The notes beneath the pieces are model-generated. The model was not told where the DNA came from, did no database searches, and saw only the letters and a program-made list of their open reading frames with translations. The position numbers were made by a program, and so were the translations under genes. From Alphaproteobacteria bacterium (lineage in GTDB: Bacteria; Pseudomonadota; Alphaproteobacteria; CALKHQ01), in the NCBI GenBank assembly GCA_041396705.1, contig JAWKYB010000004.1, forward strand, positions 62,001 through 126,000: a DNA stretch of 64,000 nt, in the 5' to 3' direction. Positions within the stretch are counted from its first letter, which is position 1; each line of letters opens with the position of its first letter. Shown here one piece after another: positions 28,048 to 37,293 of this stretch.

Positions 28048-28508
28048 CACATGCCTCCAGCCGCCTGCTGGATCGCCTTGACGATATTGTGGTAGCCGGT
28101 GCAGCGGCAGATGTTGCCCTCCAGCCACTCACGGATGTCGTGCTCGCTGGGGTTGTTCTTCTTCTGCAGCAGGTCGACCGCGCTCATCACCATGCCGGGG
28201 GTGCAGAAGCCGCACTGCAGGCCATGGTTCTCGCGGAACGCCTTCTGCATCGGGTGCAGCTCGCCGTCCTTGGCCAGGCCCTCGATGGTGGTCACGTTCG
28301 CGCCCTCGGCCTGGACCGCCAGCAGGGTGCACGACTTGATGGAATCGCCGTTGACGTGCACGACGCAGGCCCCGCACTGGCTGGTGTCGCAGCCGACGTG
28401 GGTGCCGGTCAGGCCCAGCGCCTCGCGGAGGTAGGCGACCAGCAGCGTCCGTTCTTCGACATCGGCCGACACGGCCTTCCCGTTCACCGTCATCGATACG
28501 GTGGGCAT
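28047..28508 (-). CDS. coxS: CODH-like 2Fe-2S small subunit
   Basis: The 153-residue ferredoxin-like subunit carries two 2Fe-2S sets: Cys40, 45, 48 and 60 in the plant-type N-domain, and Cys99, 102, 134 and 136 in the helical C-domain (GFCTPG, NICRCTGYH). It transfers electrons from the molybdenum centre to the flavin subunit. The ATG at 28508 is preceded by GGGAGGAG. It is the first gene of the operon. Confidence 0.92.
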   Translation of the reverse strand: MPTVSMTVNGKAVSADVEERTLLVAYLREALGLTGTHVGCDTSQCGACVVHVNGDSIKSCTLLAVQAEGANVTTIEGLAKDGELHPMQKAFRENHGLQCGFCTPGMVMSAVDLLQKKNNPSEHDIREWLEGNICRCTGYHNIVKAIQQAAGGM

Positions 28509-28731
28509 TCGCTCCTCCCTCGTTGCCTGTGGCGACGCTTTGGCGCGCCAGCTGCTTGATGTGCACAACGCCTTGCGCCCGGCGAGGCCGGGCGCGGCGG
28601 TCGAATTCGACGTGGGCATAGTCTGTAGAGTGGCGCAGGAGAGGTCAAGCCGCTGCGTGCCGGCGCGGCACTGTTTGTCTGCGCCATTCAACCGCACCGA
28701 AATGCGGCGTCGAACGCGGCCCGCACCAATG

Positions 28732-28756
28732 AAAAAGGCCGGCGTGAGCCGGCCTT
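28732..28756 (-). terminator. Rho-independent terminator of the DUF882 gene
   Basis: AAGGCCGGC and GCCGGCCTT form a 9-bp stem with a 4-base loop, followed on the minus strand by a TTTTTC tract. It lies 23 bases beyond the stop of the gene at 28779. Confidence 0.85.
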
Positions 28757-28778
28757 CCTTGCGACGTCCGCTGACGGC

Positions 28779-29567
28779 CTACCAGGTCCGGAACGGGCCG
28801 GTGTCGAGGTGCACGAAGTCGGAGCCCGGATAGATGCCGATGCCGCCGGTATGCATGCTCAGCGCGGCCGAGCGGATGCCCATCGTGTTGCGGCCGGAAA
28901 TGCGGATATCGGCGGCCATGCCCCGGATGTGGTAGCTGTTGCGCGCCACCCGGCTGGACTGCTCCGCCAGCATCGCATTGGTCGCCGCGGTGCGGTAGCC
29001 GGAGATGATCTGCACCGGCTCGCGCGTGTCCAACATCTTCACCACGCTGTAGATCACGTCCATCAGCTTGGGGTCGATGCGCCGCACCTCGTTGCTGCGC
29101 CGGTCGCGAAAAAGATAGGAGATCTGCTGCAGCGCGCTCTGCACATAGGTGCCGTCGCGGAAGTAGACGCCGCTGAACACGTCGCCGCGCCGGTTGTCGA
29201 GCGTAAGAAAACGTTCGCCGGGCGTGAACGGAATCAGCCGATCGTTGTTCTGTGCAGCATCGAAGGCCGGCGCGTTGGGGTTCGGATTGTAATAGAGTTC
29301 ATACTCGGCGCGGCGCGACGCCGAAGTGTTCACCGTCTGCGCCTGGCGGATCATCATCGCCTGCCGCCAGTCGAACACCTCGTCCGTCGGCATGATGCCG
29401 ATGGCCGCCCGTGCGGGCCCGGCCGCCACGCCGACCGCGGCGGCGCCGGCGACCGCCGTCAACATGCGGCGGCGCGAGAAAAGAGAGGGCGACGGCTGAC
29501 CGTCCGAACCGGGATTGCCCGGGTTGCTGCGATGATTCGCGCTGTTCTGCTCGTTCCTCGAATTCAT
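28779..29567 (-). CDS. Tat-exported DUF882 (YcbK/MepK-like) murein peptidase
   Basis: The 262-residue protein has a Tat signal (LFSRRRMLTAVAG with cleavage after PARA). The C-terminal domain has the M15-like zinc set in NSYHIRGMAADIRI and the FVHLDTGP motif. Relatives such as MepK cleave peptidoglycan cross-links in the periplasm. The start was set at 29567, where GGAGACGGGG lies just upstream. It is monocistronic with its own terminator. Confidence 0.88.
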   Translation of the reverse strand: MNSRNEQNSANHRSNPGNPGSDGQPSPSLFSRRRMLTAVAGAAAVGVAAGPARAAIGIMPTDEVFDWRQAMMIRQAQTVNTSASRRAEYELYYNPNPNAPAFDAAQNNDRLIPFTPGERFLTLDNRRGDVFSGVYFRDGTYVQSALQQISYLFRDRRSNEVRRIDPKLMDVIYSVVKMLDTREPVQIISGYRTAATNAMLAEQSSRVARNSYHIRGMAADIRISGRNTMGIRSAALSMHTGGIGIYPGSDFVHLDTGPFRTW

Positions 29568-29855
29568 CCCCGTCTCCTGCGACGCACGTGCGTACATGCC
29601 ACGCACCACCCCGCGCCACAACCGTTAGGAAGACCCCCGAATCACTGCCGAGGTCAATCTACGGCTGACGACTGCGCAAATTCAATTCCAATCTTGTTCG
29701 AAATCGTATCAAAGCCCGGGCAGTCCGGGCCGCCTGCGGCTCGACTCGGCCTTCGCCGTGTCGTGGGCGCAGCCTAGGGCGGCGCCTTAGTTTTTGCGCA
29801 ATTAAGCCTTAGTCAGACTTCGACCCTCCGACGCGCGGCCGACGGGAGCGAAGCC

Positions 29856-31332
29856 ATGAGCATGAAGACGAACCTGCTGAGCGCGGTTGCCAGAACCGCC
29901 CTGATCGTGGCCCTGAGCGCCGCGGCCGCCGGCCCGGCGCTGGCCGACATCGACGATGCGATCGCCGCCTACGACGCCGGCGACTACGCGCGGGCGATGG
30001 ACCTGTTCCGGCCGCTGGCCGACCAGGGCGATGCGCGGGCGCAGTTCTGGGTCGGCCGCATGTTCGAACATGGCGAGGGCGTGCCGCCGAGCCTGGCCCG
30101 GGCGGCGATGTGGTACCGGCTGGCGGCCGGCCAGGACGATGCCGACGCGCAGGGCGCGCTGGCCTCGGTCCTGGAGACGCTGCGGTCGCGCGAGGCGGGC
30201 CAGTCCGGCGCCCAGGTCGCCGATGCCGGCGCACAGGCGCCGGCGCCTGCGGGGCCGGCCGGCCAGACGGCCGCGCCCGGCTATGAACCCGACCGCGACG
30301 CCGCCTTGAATGCCCCGGGCCAGGCGCCGGAACGCGCCGGCGACGTCGCCGCACCGGGCGCCGTGCCCGGGCGCGCCGGTCAGCAGGATGGCGCGGGGCC
30401 GGCCGCGGTCGCCGACGGGTCGGCGCCGGAGGTGCCGCTGCCCGGCGCCCGCGGCGACGATGCTGCGGCCGCCGGCCAGGATGGCGAAACATGCCGGCGC
30501 GGCCGCCGCCGCCGATGCGGCCGTCGTGGCCGCGGACGACCGCACGACGGATGTCGCCGAGGGCGGTGCGGCCGAGCCCGAGGAGACGGCGTCGCCAGCC
30601 GTGGCGGCGGCGCCCGACGCCATCGCCGAAGCTGCGACGGGCGAGGCGGACGTCGCGCCGGAAGCCGTTGCCGACGCCGCCGTCGATGCGGCGGTCGACA
30701 CGACGGAGAGCGACGCGGCCGAGATCGATGCGGCGGCGGCGGAGACGCCGGAAGCGGTTGCCGACGCGGCGGTGGAGGAGGGCGGGCCGATAGAGCTGGC
30801 CGCGCTGGACGAGGACCTGGCGGATCCGACCGCGACACCGCTCGACGAGGACATCGAAGAGGCCGCGCTGGCCGACGACCCGACGGCCGAGACGGCGGAG
30901 ACGCCGCTGGCCGATGCGCTGCCGCCGTTGCCGGAGGAGCTGGCCGACGCGCTGGCCGACGGCAGGCTCGATGCCGACGAGATCGATGCCCTGGCGGAGG
31001 CCGGCGTCGTCACCGACGACATGGTCGACGACCTCGTCGAGTCCGGTCTGCTCGACGACGAGGCGCTCGCCGATCTCATCGACGCCGGCGTGATCGACCA
31101 GGATGCGCTGGACGCCCTGGTCGACAACGGCCTGGTCGACCCCGCCCTGGTCGACGAGATGCTGGCGGATGCCGAGGCACCGCCGCCGGCCGATACGGCG
31201 CTGGATGCGGAGGCGGTCGCCGACGGCGGGACGGTGCTGGACCGGCTGGGCGACGATATCGCCGGCATGTTCCGCACCGATGCGCCGCCGGCGACGACCG
31301 CCGTGCGCCGGCTGATCACCGCGCGCCAGTAG
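29856..31332 (+). pseudogene. Sel1-repeat protein with long acidic repeat tail, interrupted by a +1 frameshift
   Basis: The first frame encodes a signal peptide (cleavage near PALA) and a Sel1-type repeat (AQFWVGRMFEHGEGVPPSLA, then AAMWYRLAAGQ). It is open to about 30489. There the natural coding frame, judged by GC-rich third positions and an Ala/Asp/Glu-rich sequence, moves to the next frame and runs to the stop at 31332. Removing one A from the AAA at 30487-30489 joins the two parts. The tail holds five 13-14 residue repeats at about 30949-31155, such as DLIDAGVIDQDALD and ALVDNGLVDPALVD. A sequencing error, a true mutation or a programmed shift are all possible. Confidence 0.65.
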
Positions 31333-31469
31333 CCTCCGGCGCCCGTGCGCGCTGTCACAGCGCCGGCCGCCGTGCACGACCGGCGCGTGACTGCAGTCAC
31401 ATGACCGGCCATCCGGCCAGCCCATGTTCGACGGGACGACAGTTCCGACGGCGCCAAGGGGGCAGGGCC

Positions 31470-31679
31470 ATGAAGCACGGACGCAACCGCAACGAGACGA
31501 TCGAGCACCGGCCGCTGCGGAGCGCGGGCGCCGCCGAGCCGATCGGCGTCGGGCTGATCGCGCTGGCCATCGTGGCACTGATCGCGGCCTCGTCGATCTC
31601 GTTCGAGGGCACGCCGCGGCCGGCTGCGGCCGAGGAGGACCAGACCCCGGTGCACGTGGTCGTGCCGGCCGCGCGCTGA
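31470..31679 (+). CDS. Small single-pass membrane protein, hypothetical
   Basis: This 69-residue reading frame has a basic N-terminus, one strong hydrophobic segment (about residues 25-45, GVGLIALAIVALIAAS) and a polar C-terminus. A GGGGGCAGGG ribosome-like site precedes the ATG. I do not recognise the family. It lies between the Sel1 gene and the transaminase; support is moderate because the frame is also open for a long way upstream. Confidence 0.4.
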   Translation: MKHGRNRNETIEHRPLRSAGAAEPIGVGLIALAIVALIAASSISFEGTPRPAAAEEDQTPVHVVVPAAR

Positions 31680-31822
31680 CGGCGCGGCACGCGCGGCAGA
31701 CGGGCCGCCGACAGGTCTGGCCGCCGCGCCGCGGCCCGCCGGATTTTTCCCCGCTTTTTTTCCGCCACTGGTTGGCGCATCCTGCCCGGCAACCGATCAT
31801 CGATCCGAGGGAGGATGGTGCC

Positions 31823-33169
31823 ATGGTCGCACCGGACGACGCACGCGCCGCCACGAGCATTCCCAACGACCTGTCGTCGTTCTGGATGCCTTTCACCGCC
31901 AACCGCCAGTTCAAGTCGGCGCCCCGCCTGCTGGTCGGCGCCAAAGACATGCACTACACCGCCCATGACGGCCGCCAGATCCTGGACGGCACCGCGGGGC
32001 TGTGGTGCGTCAACGCCGGGCATGGCCGCCAGAAGATCGTGCAGGCGATCCAGGAGCAGGCCGGCCGCATGGACTATGCGCCGGCGTTCCAGATGGGCCA
32101 CCCGATGGCGTTCGAGGCAGCCACCCGGATCGCCGACCTGGCACCCGAGGGACTCAATCGCATCTTCTTCGCCAACTCCGGCTCGGAGGCGGTCGACAGC
32201 GCGCTGAAGATCGCGCTGTGCTACCAGCGGGCCCGCGGCCAGGCCTCGCGCACCCGGCTGATCGGCCGCGAGCGCGGCTATCACGGCGTCGGCTTCGGCG
32301 GCATCTCGGTCGGCGGCATCGTCAAGAACCGGATGTATTTCGGCTCGCTGCTGGCCGGGGTCGATCATCTGCGTCACACCCACGATCTCGCGCGCAACGC
32401 TTTCTCGCGCGGCGAACCGGCCCACGGCGCCGAGCTGGCCGACGACCTGGAGCGCCTGGTGGCGCTGCACGATGCCTCGACCATCGCCGCGGTGATCGTC
32501 GAGCCGGTCGCAGGGTCGGCCGGCGTGCTGCTTCCGCCGGTCGGCTATCTCAAGCGCCTGCGCGAGATCTGCGACCGCCACGGCATTCTTCTGATCTTCG
32601 ACGAAGTCATCACCGGCTTCGGCCGCCTCGGTGCCCCGTTCGCGGCCGAGCGCTTCGGCGTCACGCCCGACATGATCACCATGGCCAAGGGCGTGACCAA
32701 CGGCACGGTGCCGATGGGTGCGGTCGCCTGCCGGCAGGAGATCTACGACACCATCGTCGACGGCTCGCCGGAGGGCACGATCGAGCTGTTCCACGGCTAT
32801 ACCTACTCCGCCCACCCGCTGGCCTGCGCCGCCGCGCTGGCGACGCTGGAGCTCTATCGCGAGGATGCGCTGTTCCAGCGCGCCGCCGAGCTGGAGTCCT
32901 ATTTCGCCGACGGCCTGCATTCGCTGCGCGACGCCCGCAACGTCATCGACGTGCGCACGATCGGGCTGGTCGGCGGCATCGAGCTCGAGCCGATCGCCGG
33001 CGCGCCGACCAAGCGCGCCTTCTCGGCGTTCCTGAAGGCCTATGAGCAGGGCGTGCTGATCCGCACCACCGGCGACATCATCGCCCTCTCGCCGCCGCTG
33101 ATCATCGAGAAGGCCCAGATCGACCGGATCGTAGAGACGCTGCGGTCGATCCTGAACCAGGCGGAATGA
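31823..33169 (+). CDS. bauA: Class III aminotransferase, beta-alanine (omega-amino acid)-pyruvate transaminase
   Basis: The 448-residue PLP enzyme opens with DLSSFWMPFTANRQFK and has LDGTAGLWCVNAGHG, both typical of omega-amino acid-pyruvate transaminases. The PLP lysine is Lys289 in ITMAKGVTNG, and FDEVITGFGR binds the cofactor ring. It transfers the amino group of beta-alanine or a similar omega-amine to pyruvate, giving alanine and malonate semialdehyde. The alanine dehydrogenase gene follows 28 bases later and would regenerate pyruvate. The start follows a GAGGGAGGA site; the frame is open further upstream without similarity. Confidence 0.88.
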   Translation: MVAPDDARAATSIPNDLSSFWMPFTANRQFKSAPRLLVGAKDMHYTAHDGRQILDGTAGLWCVNAGHGRQKIVQAIQEQAGRMDYAPAFQMGHPMAFEAATRIADLAPEGLNRIFFANSGSEAVDSALKIALCYQRARGQASRTRLIGRERGYHGVGFGGISVGGIVKNRMYFGSLLAGVDHLRHTHDLARNAFSRGEPAHGAELADDLERLVALHDASTIAAVIVEPVAGSAGVLLPPVGYLKRLREICDRHGILLIFDEVITGFGRLGAPFAAERFGVTPDMITMAKGVTNGTVPMGAVACRQEIYDTIVDGSPEGTIELFHGYTYSAHPLACAAALATLELYREDALFQRAAELESYFADGLHSLRDARNVIDVRTIGLVGGIELEPIAGAPTKRAFSAFLKAYEQGVLIRTTGDIIALSPPLIIEKAQIDRIVETLRSILNQAE

Positions 33170-33197
33170 CCTGCGGCAGCGGGCGGGAGGAATCGGA

Positions 33198-34316
33198 ATG
33201 AAGGTCGGCGTCCCCACGGAGATCAAGGCGCAGGAGAACCGGGTCGGGCTGGTCCCGGCCAGCGTGCGCGAACTGGTCCACCACGGCCACACGGTGCTGG
33301 TGCAAGCCGGGGCGGGTGCCGGCATTCACATCGCCGATTCCGTCTATGCCGCCGCGGGCGCCCGGATCGTGCCCGACGCTGCCGCCGTGTTCGGCGAGGC
33401 CGAGATGGTGGTCAAGGTGAAGGAGCCGCAGCCGGCCGAGATCGCGATGCTGCGGCCCGGGCAGCTGCTGTTCACCTATCTGCACCTCGCCGCCGACCAG
33501 CTGCTGACCGAGCGGGTGCGCGACAGCGGCTGCGTCGGCATCGCCTACGAGACCGTCACCGACGCCCGCGGCGGCCTGCCGCTGCTGGCACCGATGAGCG
33601 AGGTCGCCGGCCGGCTGTCGATCCAGGTCGGCGCCCACTGCCTGGAAAGCCACCAGGGCGGGGCCGGCATGCTGCTGGGCGGCGTTCCCGGCGTGCCGGC
33701 CGCCGACGTCGTCATCATCGGCGGCGGGGTCGCCGGGACCAATGCGGCGCGGATGGCGATGGGGCTGGAGGCGCGGGTCACGGTTATCGAGAAGTCCCTC
33801 GACCGGCTCTATGCGCTCGACCTGCAGTTCGGCCCGACCCTGAACACGCTGTATTCCACCGTCGACGCGATCGAAACCGCCGTCACCAATGCCCACCTCG
33901 TCGTCGGCGCGGTGCTGGTGCCCGGCGCGGAGGCGCCGAAGCTGGTCACGCGCGACATGGTCCGGCGCATGCGGCCGGGTGCCGTAATGGTCGACATCGC
34001 CATCGACCAGGGCGGCTGCTTCGAGACGTCGCGCGCGACCACGCACGGCGACCCGACCTATGTGGTCGACGGCGTCGTCCACTACTGCGTCGCCAACATG
34101 CCCGCGGCGGTGCCGGCGACCAGCACGCGGGCGCTGAACAACGCGACGCTGCCCTTCGTGCTGATGCTGGCGGACAAGGGCTATGGCAAGGCCCTCGCCG
34201 ACAATGTCCACCTGCGGCGCGGGCTGAACGTGATCGACCGGCAGCTGACCCAGGCGGCCGTGGCGGAGGCGCATGGCCTGACCAGTATCACGCCTGAGAG
34301 CGCGCTCGGCATCTGA
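33198..34316 (+). CDS. ald: Alanine dehydrogenase
   Basis: The 372-residue protein matches NAD-dependent L-alanine dehydrogenase over its whole length. Catalytic residues expected at Lys75 (VKVKEPQ) and His96 (TYLHLAAD) are present, as is the NAD-binding GGGVAGTNAARMA. It oxidises alanine to pyruvate and ammonia. It is placed directly after the omega-transaminase, so together they form a cycle that releases ammonia and returns the amino acceptor. Confidence 0.93.
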   Translation: MKVGVPTEIKAQENRVGLVPASVRELVHHGHTVLVQAGAGAGIHIADSVYAAAGARIVPDAAAVFGEAEMVVKVKEPQPAEIAMLRPGQLLFTYLHLAADQLLTERVRDSGCVGIAYETVTDARGGLPLLAPMSEVAGRLSIQVGAHCLESHQGGAGMLLGGVPGVPAADVVIIGGGVAGTNAARMAMGLEARVTVIEKSLDRLYALDLQFGPTLNTLYSTVDAIETAVTNAHLVVGAVLVPGAEAPKLVTRDMVRRMRPGAVMVDIAIDQGGCFETSRATTHGDPTYVVDGVVHYCVANMPAAVPATSTRALNNATLPFVLMLADKGYGKALADNVHLRRGLNVIDRQLTQAAVAEAHGLTSITPESALGI

Positions 34317-34513
34317 CCGCCCGGTGGTGCCGCGGCCGCGGCTTCACGTTCCGGAAAGGAATTGGTGTCGAATATGTCTCAACTTCGGCGCGATGCGCGT
34401 CGGGGCATGACGAGGTTGCAGGGGCGTCGGCACCGAGACGGCAAAGAGTATCCGGAGGATCGTTGTGGGCGCTCGCGCTCGTGGCGGCGCCGCTTGCAGT
34501 CAGGAGACGCAAG

Positions 34514-34846
34514 ATGAAGGCAATCCTCGTTTGTGCGGCTTTGGTTGCGGCGCAGGCCGCGCCGGCCATGGCCGGCAGCCTCGGCTGCTGGGCCACCCAG
34601 TCAATCAAGACCAACAGCACGCCGGCCGGAACGTGGAAGAACACGGCGTCCAGCACGGTCGACTACATCGAAACATCCGACGCCGGCGTCGCCAAACTGA
34701 TGGCCAGCCTGCCGAACTACGCCACCCAGGCCTTCGCCGTGTGCATGGACGGCAATTCGGTAAGGGTGAACAACAAGAAGGTCTGGCAACTGGCCACGGT
34801 GGTGATCTGCCAGCTGACGCGCGTCGCCAACGGCGGCTGCAGCTGA
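34514..34846 (+). CDS. Small secreted four-cysteine protein, paralog 1
   Basis: This 110-residue protein has a signal peptide (cleavage after AMAG or nearby) and a mature domain with four cysteines: LGCW, AVCMDG, VVICQ and GGCS. The family is unknown to me. A similar protein of exactly the same length is encoded 225 bases downstream in the same direction, with cysteines at matching places, so this is a tandem duplication. CAGGAG lies 8 bases before ATG 34514; the ATG at 34463 is less likely because it puts basic residues ahead of the signal. Confidence 0.65.
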   Translation: MKAILVCAALVAAQAAPAMAGSLGCWATQSIKTNSTPAGTWKNTASSTVDYIETSDAGVAKLMASLPNYATQAFAVCMDGNSVRVNNKKVWQLATVVICQLTRVANGGCS

Positions 34847-35071
34847 CGGCCTGTCCGCAGCCGGGGCGCGCACCGGCTATCACCCGGTTGATCGATCGGG
34901 GCAAAGGCTGCGCATGCCACAAGTAAACGCGGCATTAACACTTGGCGACTAGCCTGTTGCCGGGTGCGGCCGCCTGCGCGGCAAGGGGCCGGCATGGCGA
35001 CGGCTGCACCCGGGTCCGGCCGGCGACGCGATGTCCACGGCCGGTCGACTACGTCGTCAGGGAGACGCGTC

Positions 35072-35404
35072 ATGAAGACACTGGCAATGGGCCTGGCCGC
35101 TCTCGCGGTCGCCGGCCCGGCGGCGGCCTCGGACCTCGGCTGCTGGGATACGTCGAATTTCTCGGCCAACCCGGGGACGCCGAGCGGCAGCTATCTGCAC
35201 AGCGGGTCGTCGATCGACTATGTGGCGGCCAACAACGACGGCGCCACCGGACTGCTCGGCAGTCTGTCGTCCTATGTGGCGGGCGAATATGTGATCTGCA
35301 TGTACGGATCGAGCCACACCGACTACGGCGACAACTACTGGGAACTGTCCGAGGCGATCATCTGCCCGATCGGCGAGTATTCGACCGGCTCCTGCCCCGA
35401 CTAG
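35072..35404 (+). CDS. Small secreted four-cysteine protein, paralog 2
   Basis: This 110-residue protein has a signal peptide (MKTLAMGLAALAVAGPAAAS) and the same layout as its neighbour: LGCW near the mature N-terminus, VICMYG, AIICP and GSCPD at the end. Overall similarity to paralog 1 is moderate, but the cysteines and the central aromatic/Gly residues line up. A GGGAGACG site precedes the ATG. Two conserved disulfides in a compact periplasmic or extracellular domain are likely. Function unknown. Confidence 0.65.
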   Translation: MKTLAMGLAALAVAGPAAASDLGCWDTSNFSANPGTPSGSYLHSGSSIDYVAANNDGATGLLGSLSSYVAGEYVICMYGSSHTDYGDNYWELSEAIICPIGEYSTGSCPD

Positions 35405-35632
35405 GCCAAGACCCGCGATCGCCGCACGCGGCGCGCTCGGGGCGCGCATCGCGGTTGCGGCGGTCGCAGCTTTCCGGCTAGAAATCGGCGGCCTGACGCG
35501 AAGGCATCGCCGTCTTCGACGGGCGTCCGGGAATACCGGTGGGGCGAGCCGGTGCCGGGCGGCTGCGCGGGCGCAGGCGGATCCGTGTGCAGTATTCGGC
35601 CCGGCCCCGGGCCACAAAGGCATTTCCTGACG

Positions 35633-37210
35633 ATGCTCAAGACGATGCGGGCGGCCGACCGCTGCGATGGCCGAGCCCGCTTCAACGACCCTGGCGAGCT
35701 TGCTGCCCTGGAACTGGTGGGCGCGCCGATATGGGTGTTCGACGTGACCCGCCACTGCATGTGGTGGGCCAATGCGCGCGCGCTCGCGCTGTGGCAGGCC
35801 GACAGCGTCGACGAACTCGTCCGCCGCGACTTCTCGTCCGACTCGCCGACGGTCAACGCGCGGCTGCGCCAGGTGCTGGCCACGGCACCGCCGGGCGGCG
35901 CGATCGAGGACGTGTGGACGCTGTATCCGCTGGGTCAGCCCGTCTCCATGCACCTGACGCTGGCGCCGGTGCTGCTGGCGCCCGACCGCGAGGGCGTGCT
36001 GATCACGGCGGCCTCCGGCGCGCCGGCCGGCGACGACCCGGAGCTGATGCGGCTGTCCGAAGCCACCCGCTATACGCCGCTGATGGTGTCGACCATCGCT
36101 GCCACCGGCGAGCTGCTGTCGCAGAATCCGGCGTCGTTGCAGGCCTATGGCAGACTGGGCGGCGGGGTCGAAAGCGCAGACGACGCCTGGATGGAACGTT
36201 TCGCCGACCGCGGCGAGGCGGCGGCGCTGATGGCGCGCGCGCTATCCGAGGGCGAGGCCGAGGGCGACTACCGCGTGCGCACCCGCGAGGGCACGCGCTG
36301 GCACCGGATGGTCGCCTGCCGCGGCCGCGACCCGCTGACCGGTGCCGCCTGCGTCGTGGTGACGGAATCCGACGTCAGCGAACGGGTGGACGCACGCCGG
36401 GCGCTGGAGCGTGTGGCCGACGACCTGGAGCAGGCGGTGCGGCGCCCCACCTACGAACTGGAACAGGCCAAGCGCGACGCCGAGGCCGCGAGCCTGGCCA
36501 AGTCCGGATTCCTCGCCAATGTCAGCCACGAACTGCGCACGCCGCTGAACGCCATCATCGGCTTTGCCGAGCTGCTGCAGCATCCGGGCGTGGTCGCCAG
36601 GCGCCCGGATCGCGTTGCCGACTATATCGATTCGATCCTGATGAGCGGGCGACTGCTGCTGAAGTTGATCGACGACATCCTCGACCTGTCGCGCATCGAG
36701 GCGCGCCGGGTGACGGTCGAGATCGAGCCGGTCGGGGTCGACGACCTGCTGGCCGAGTGCCGCACCCTGACCGAGGGGATGGCGTCGGCGGCCGGCGTCA
36801 CGCTGTCGTTCGACCCGGTTTCTGCGGCGTGCGCCATTGCCGGGGATCGGCGCATGCTGACCCAGGTCATGCTCAACCTGATCTCCAATGCCATCAAGTT
36901 CACCGAGCGCGGCGGCGAGGTCGCCGTCTCGGTGGCATGCCCGCGCGACCGCGCCGTGGCCGTCACCGTGCGTGACTCCGGCGTCGGCATCGATCCGGCC
37001 GACCTGCCGCATGTGATCGAGCCGTTCGCCCAGGCCGCGAACCCCCTGGTGCGGAGGGCCAAGGGCCACGGTCTGGGCCTGCCGATCGCCAAGCAGCTGG
37101 TCGAGCTGATGAGCGGCACCTTCGCCATCGCCAGCACGCCCGGCGCCGGCACCGCGGTCGAGATCGTGCTGCCGGCGGCCTCGGCAGAGGGTCCCATTGC
37201 GGCGACGTGA
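35633..37210 (+). CDS. PAS-domain sensor histidine kinase
   Basis: The product of about 525 residues lacks a membrane segment. An N-terminal PAS-like half (IWVFDVTRHCMWWANARAL) is followed by a second PAS region and a coiled linker. The HisKA box has the phospho-acceptor His299 in NVSHELRTPLNAI. The ATPase domain has N box LISNAIKFTE, G1 DSGVGI and G2 GHGLGLPIA. It senses a cytoplasmic signal and passes phosphate to an unknown response regulator, since none is encoded here. It precedes the glutamine synthetase-like gene by 83 bases. Confidence 0.88.
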   Translation: MLKTMRAADRCDGRARFNDPGELAALELVGAPIWVFDVTRHCMWWANARALALWQADSVDELVRRDFSSDSPTVNARLRQVLATAPPGGAIEDVWTLYPLGQPVSMHLTLAPVLLAPDREGVLITAASGAPAGDDPELMRLSEATRYTPLMVSTIAATGELLSQNPASLQAYGRLGGGVESADDAWMERFADRGEAAALMARALSEGEAEGDYRVRTREGTRWHRMVACRGRDPLTGAACVVVTESDVSERVDARRALERVADDLEQAVRRPTYELEQAKRDAEAASLAKSGFLANVSHELRTPLNAIIGFAELLQHPGVVARRPDRVADYIDSILMSGRLLLKLIDDILDLSRIEARRVTVEIEPVGVDDLLAECRTLTEGMASAAGVTLSFDPVSAACAIAGDRRMLTQVMLNLISNAIKFTERGGEVAVSVACPRDRAVAVTVRDSGVGIDPADLPHVIEPFAQAANPLVRRAKGHGLGLPIAKQLVELMSGTFAIASTPGAGTAVEIVLPAASAEGPIAAT

Positions 37211-37293
37211 CCGGCGGCCGCAACGGTGCGGCCTTGCAGTCGGCCGGAGCGGGTGTTAGCGCTACCGTCACCCGCAACCGACGGTCCCTTCCC

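Noticed and set aside
25675..28508. Annotation as a proven carbon monoxide dehydrogenase
   Set aside because: The large-subunit active-site loop is of form II; CO oxidation cannot be assumed.
30490..31469. Continuation of the Sel1 frame without frameshift
   Set aside because: The frame stays open but becomes Arg/Gly/Cys-rich with poor codon bias, while the neighbouring frame gives an orderly acidic repeat sequence.
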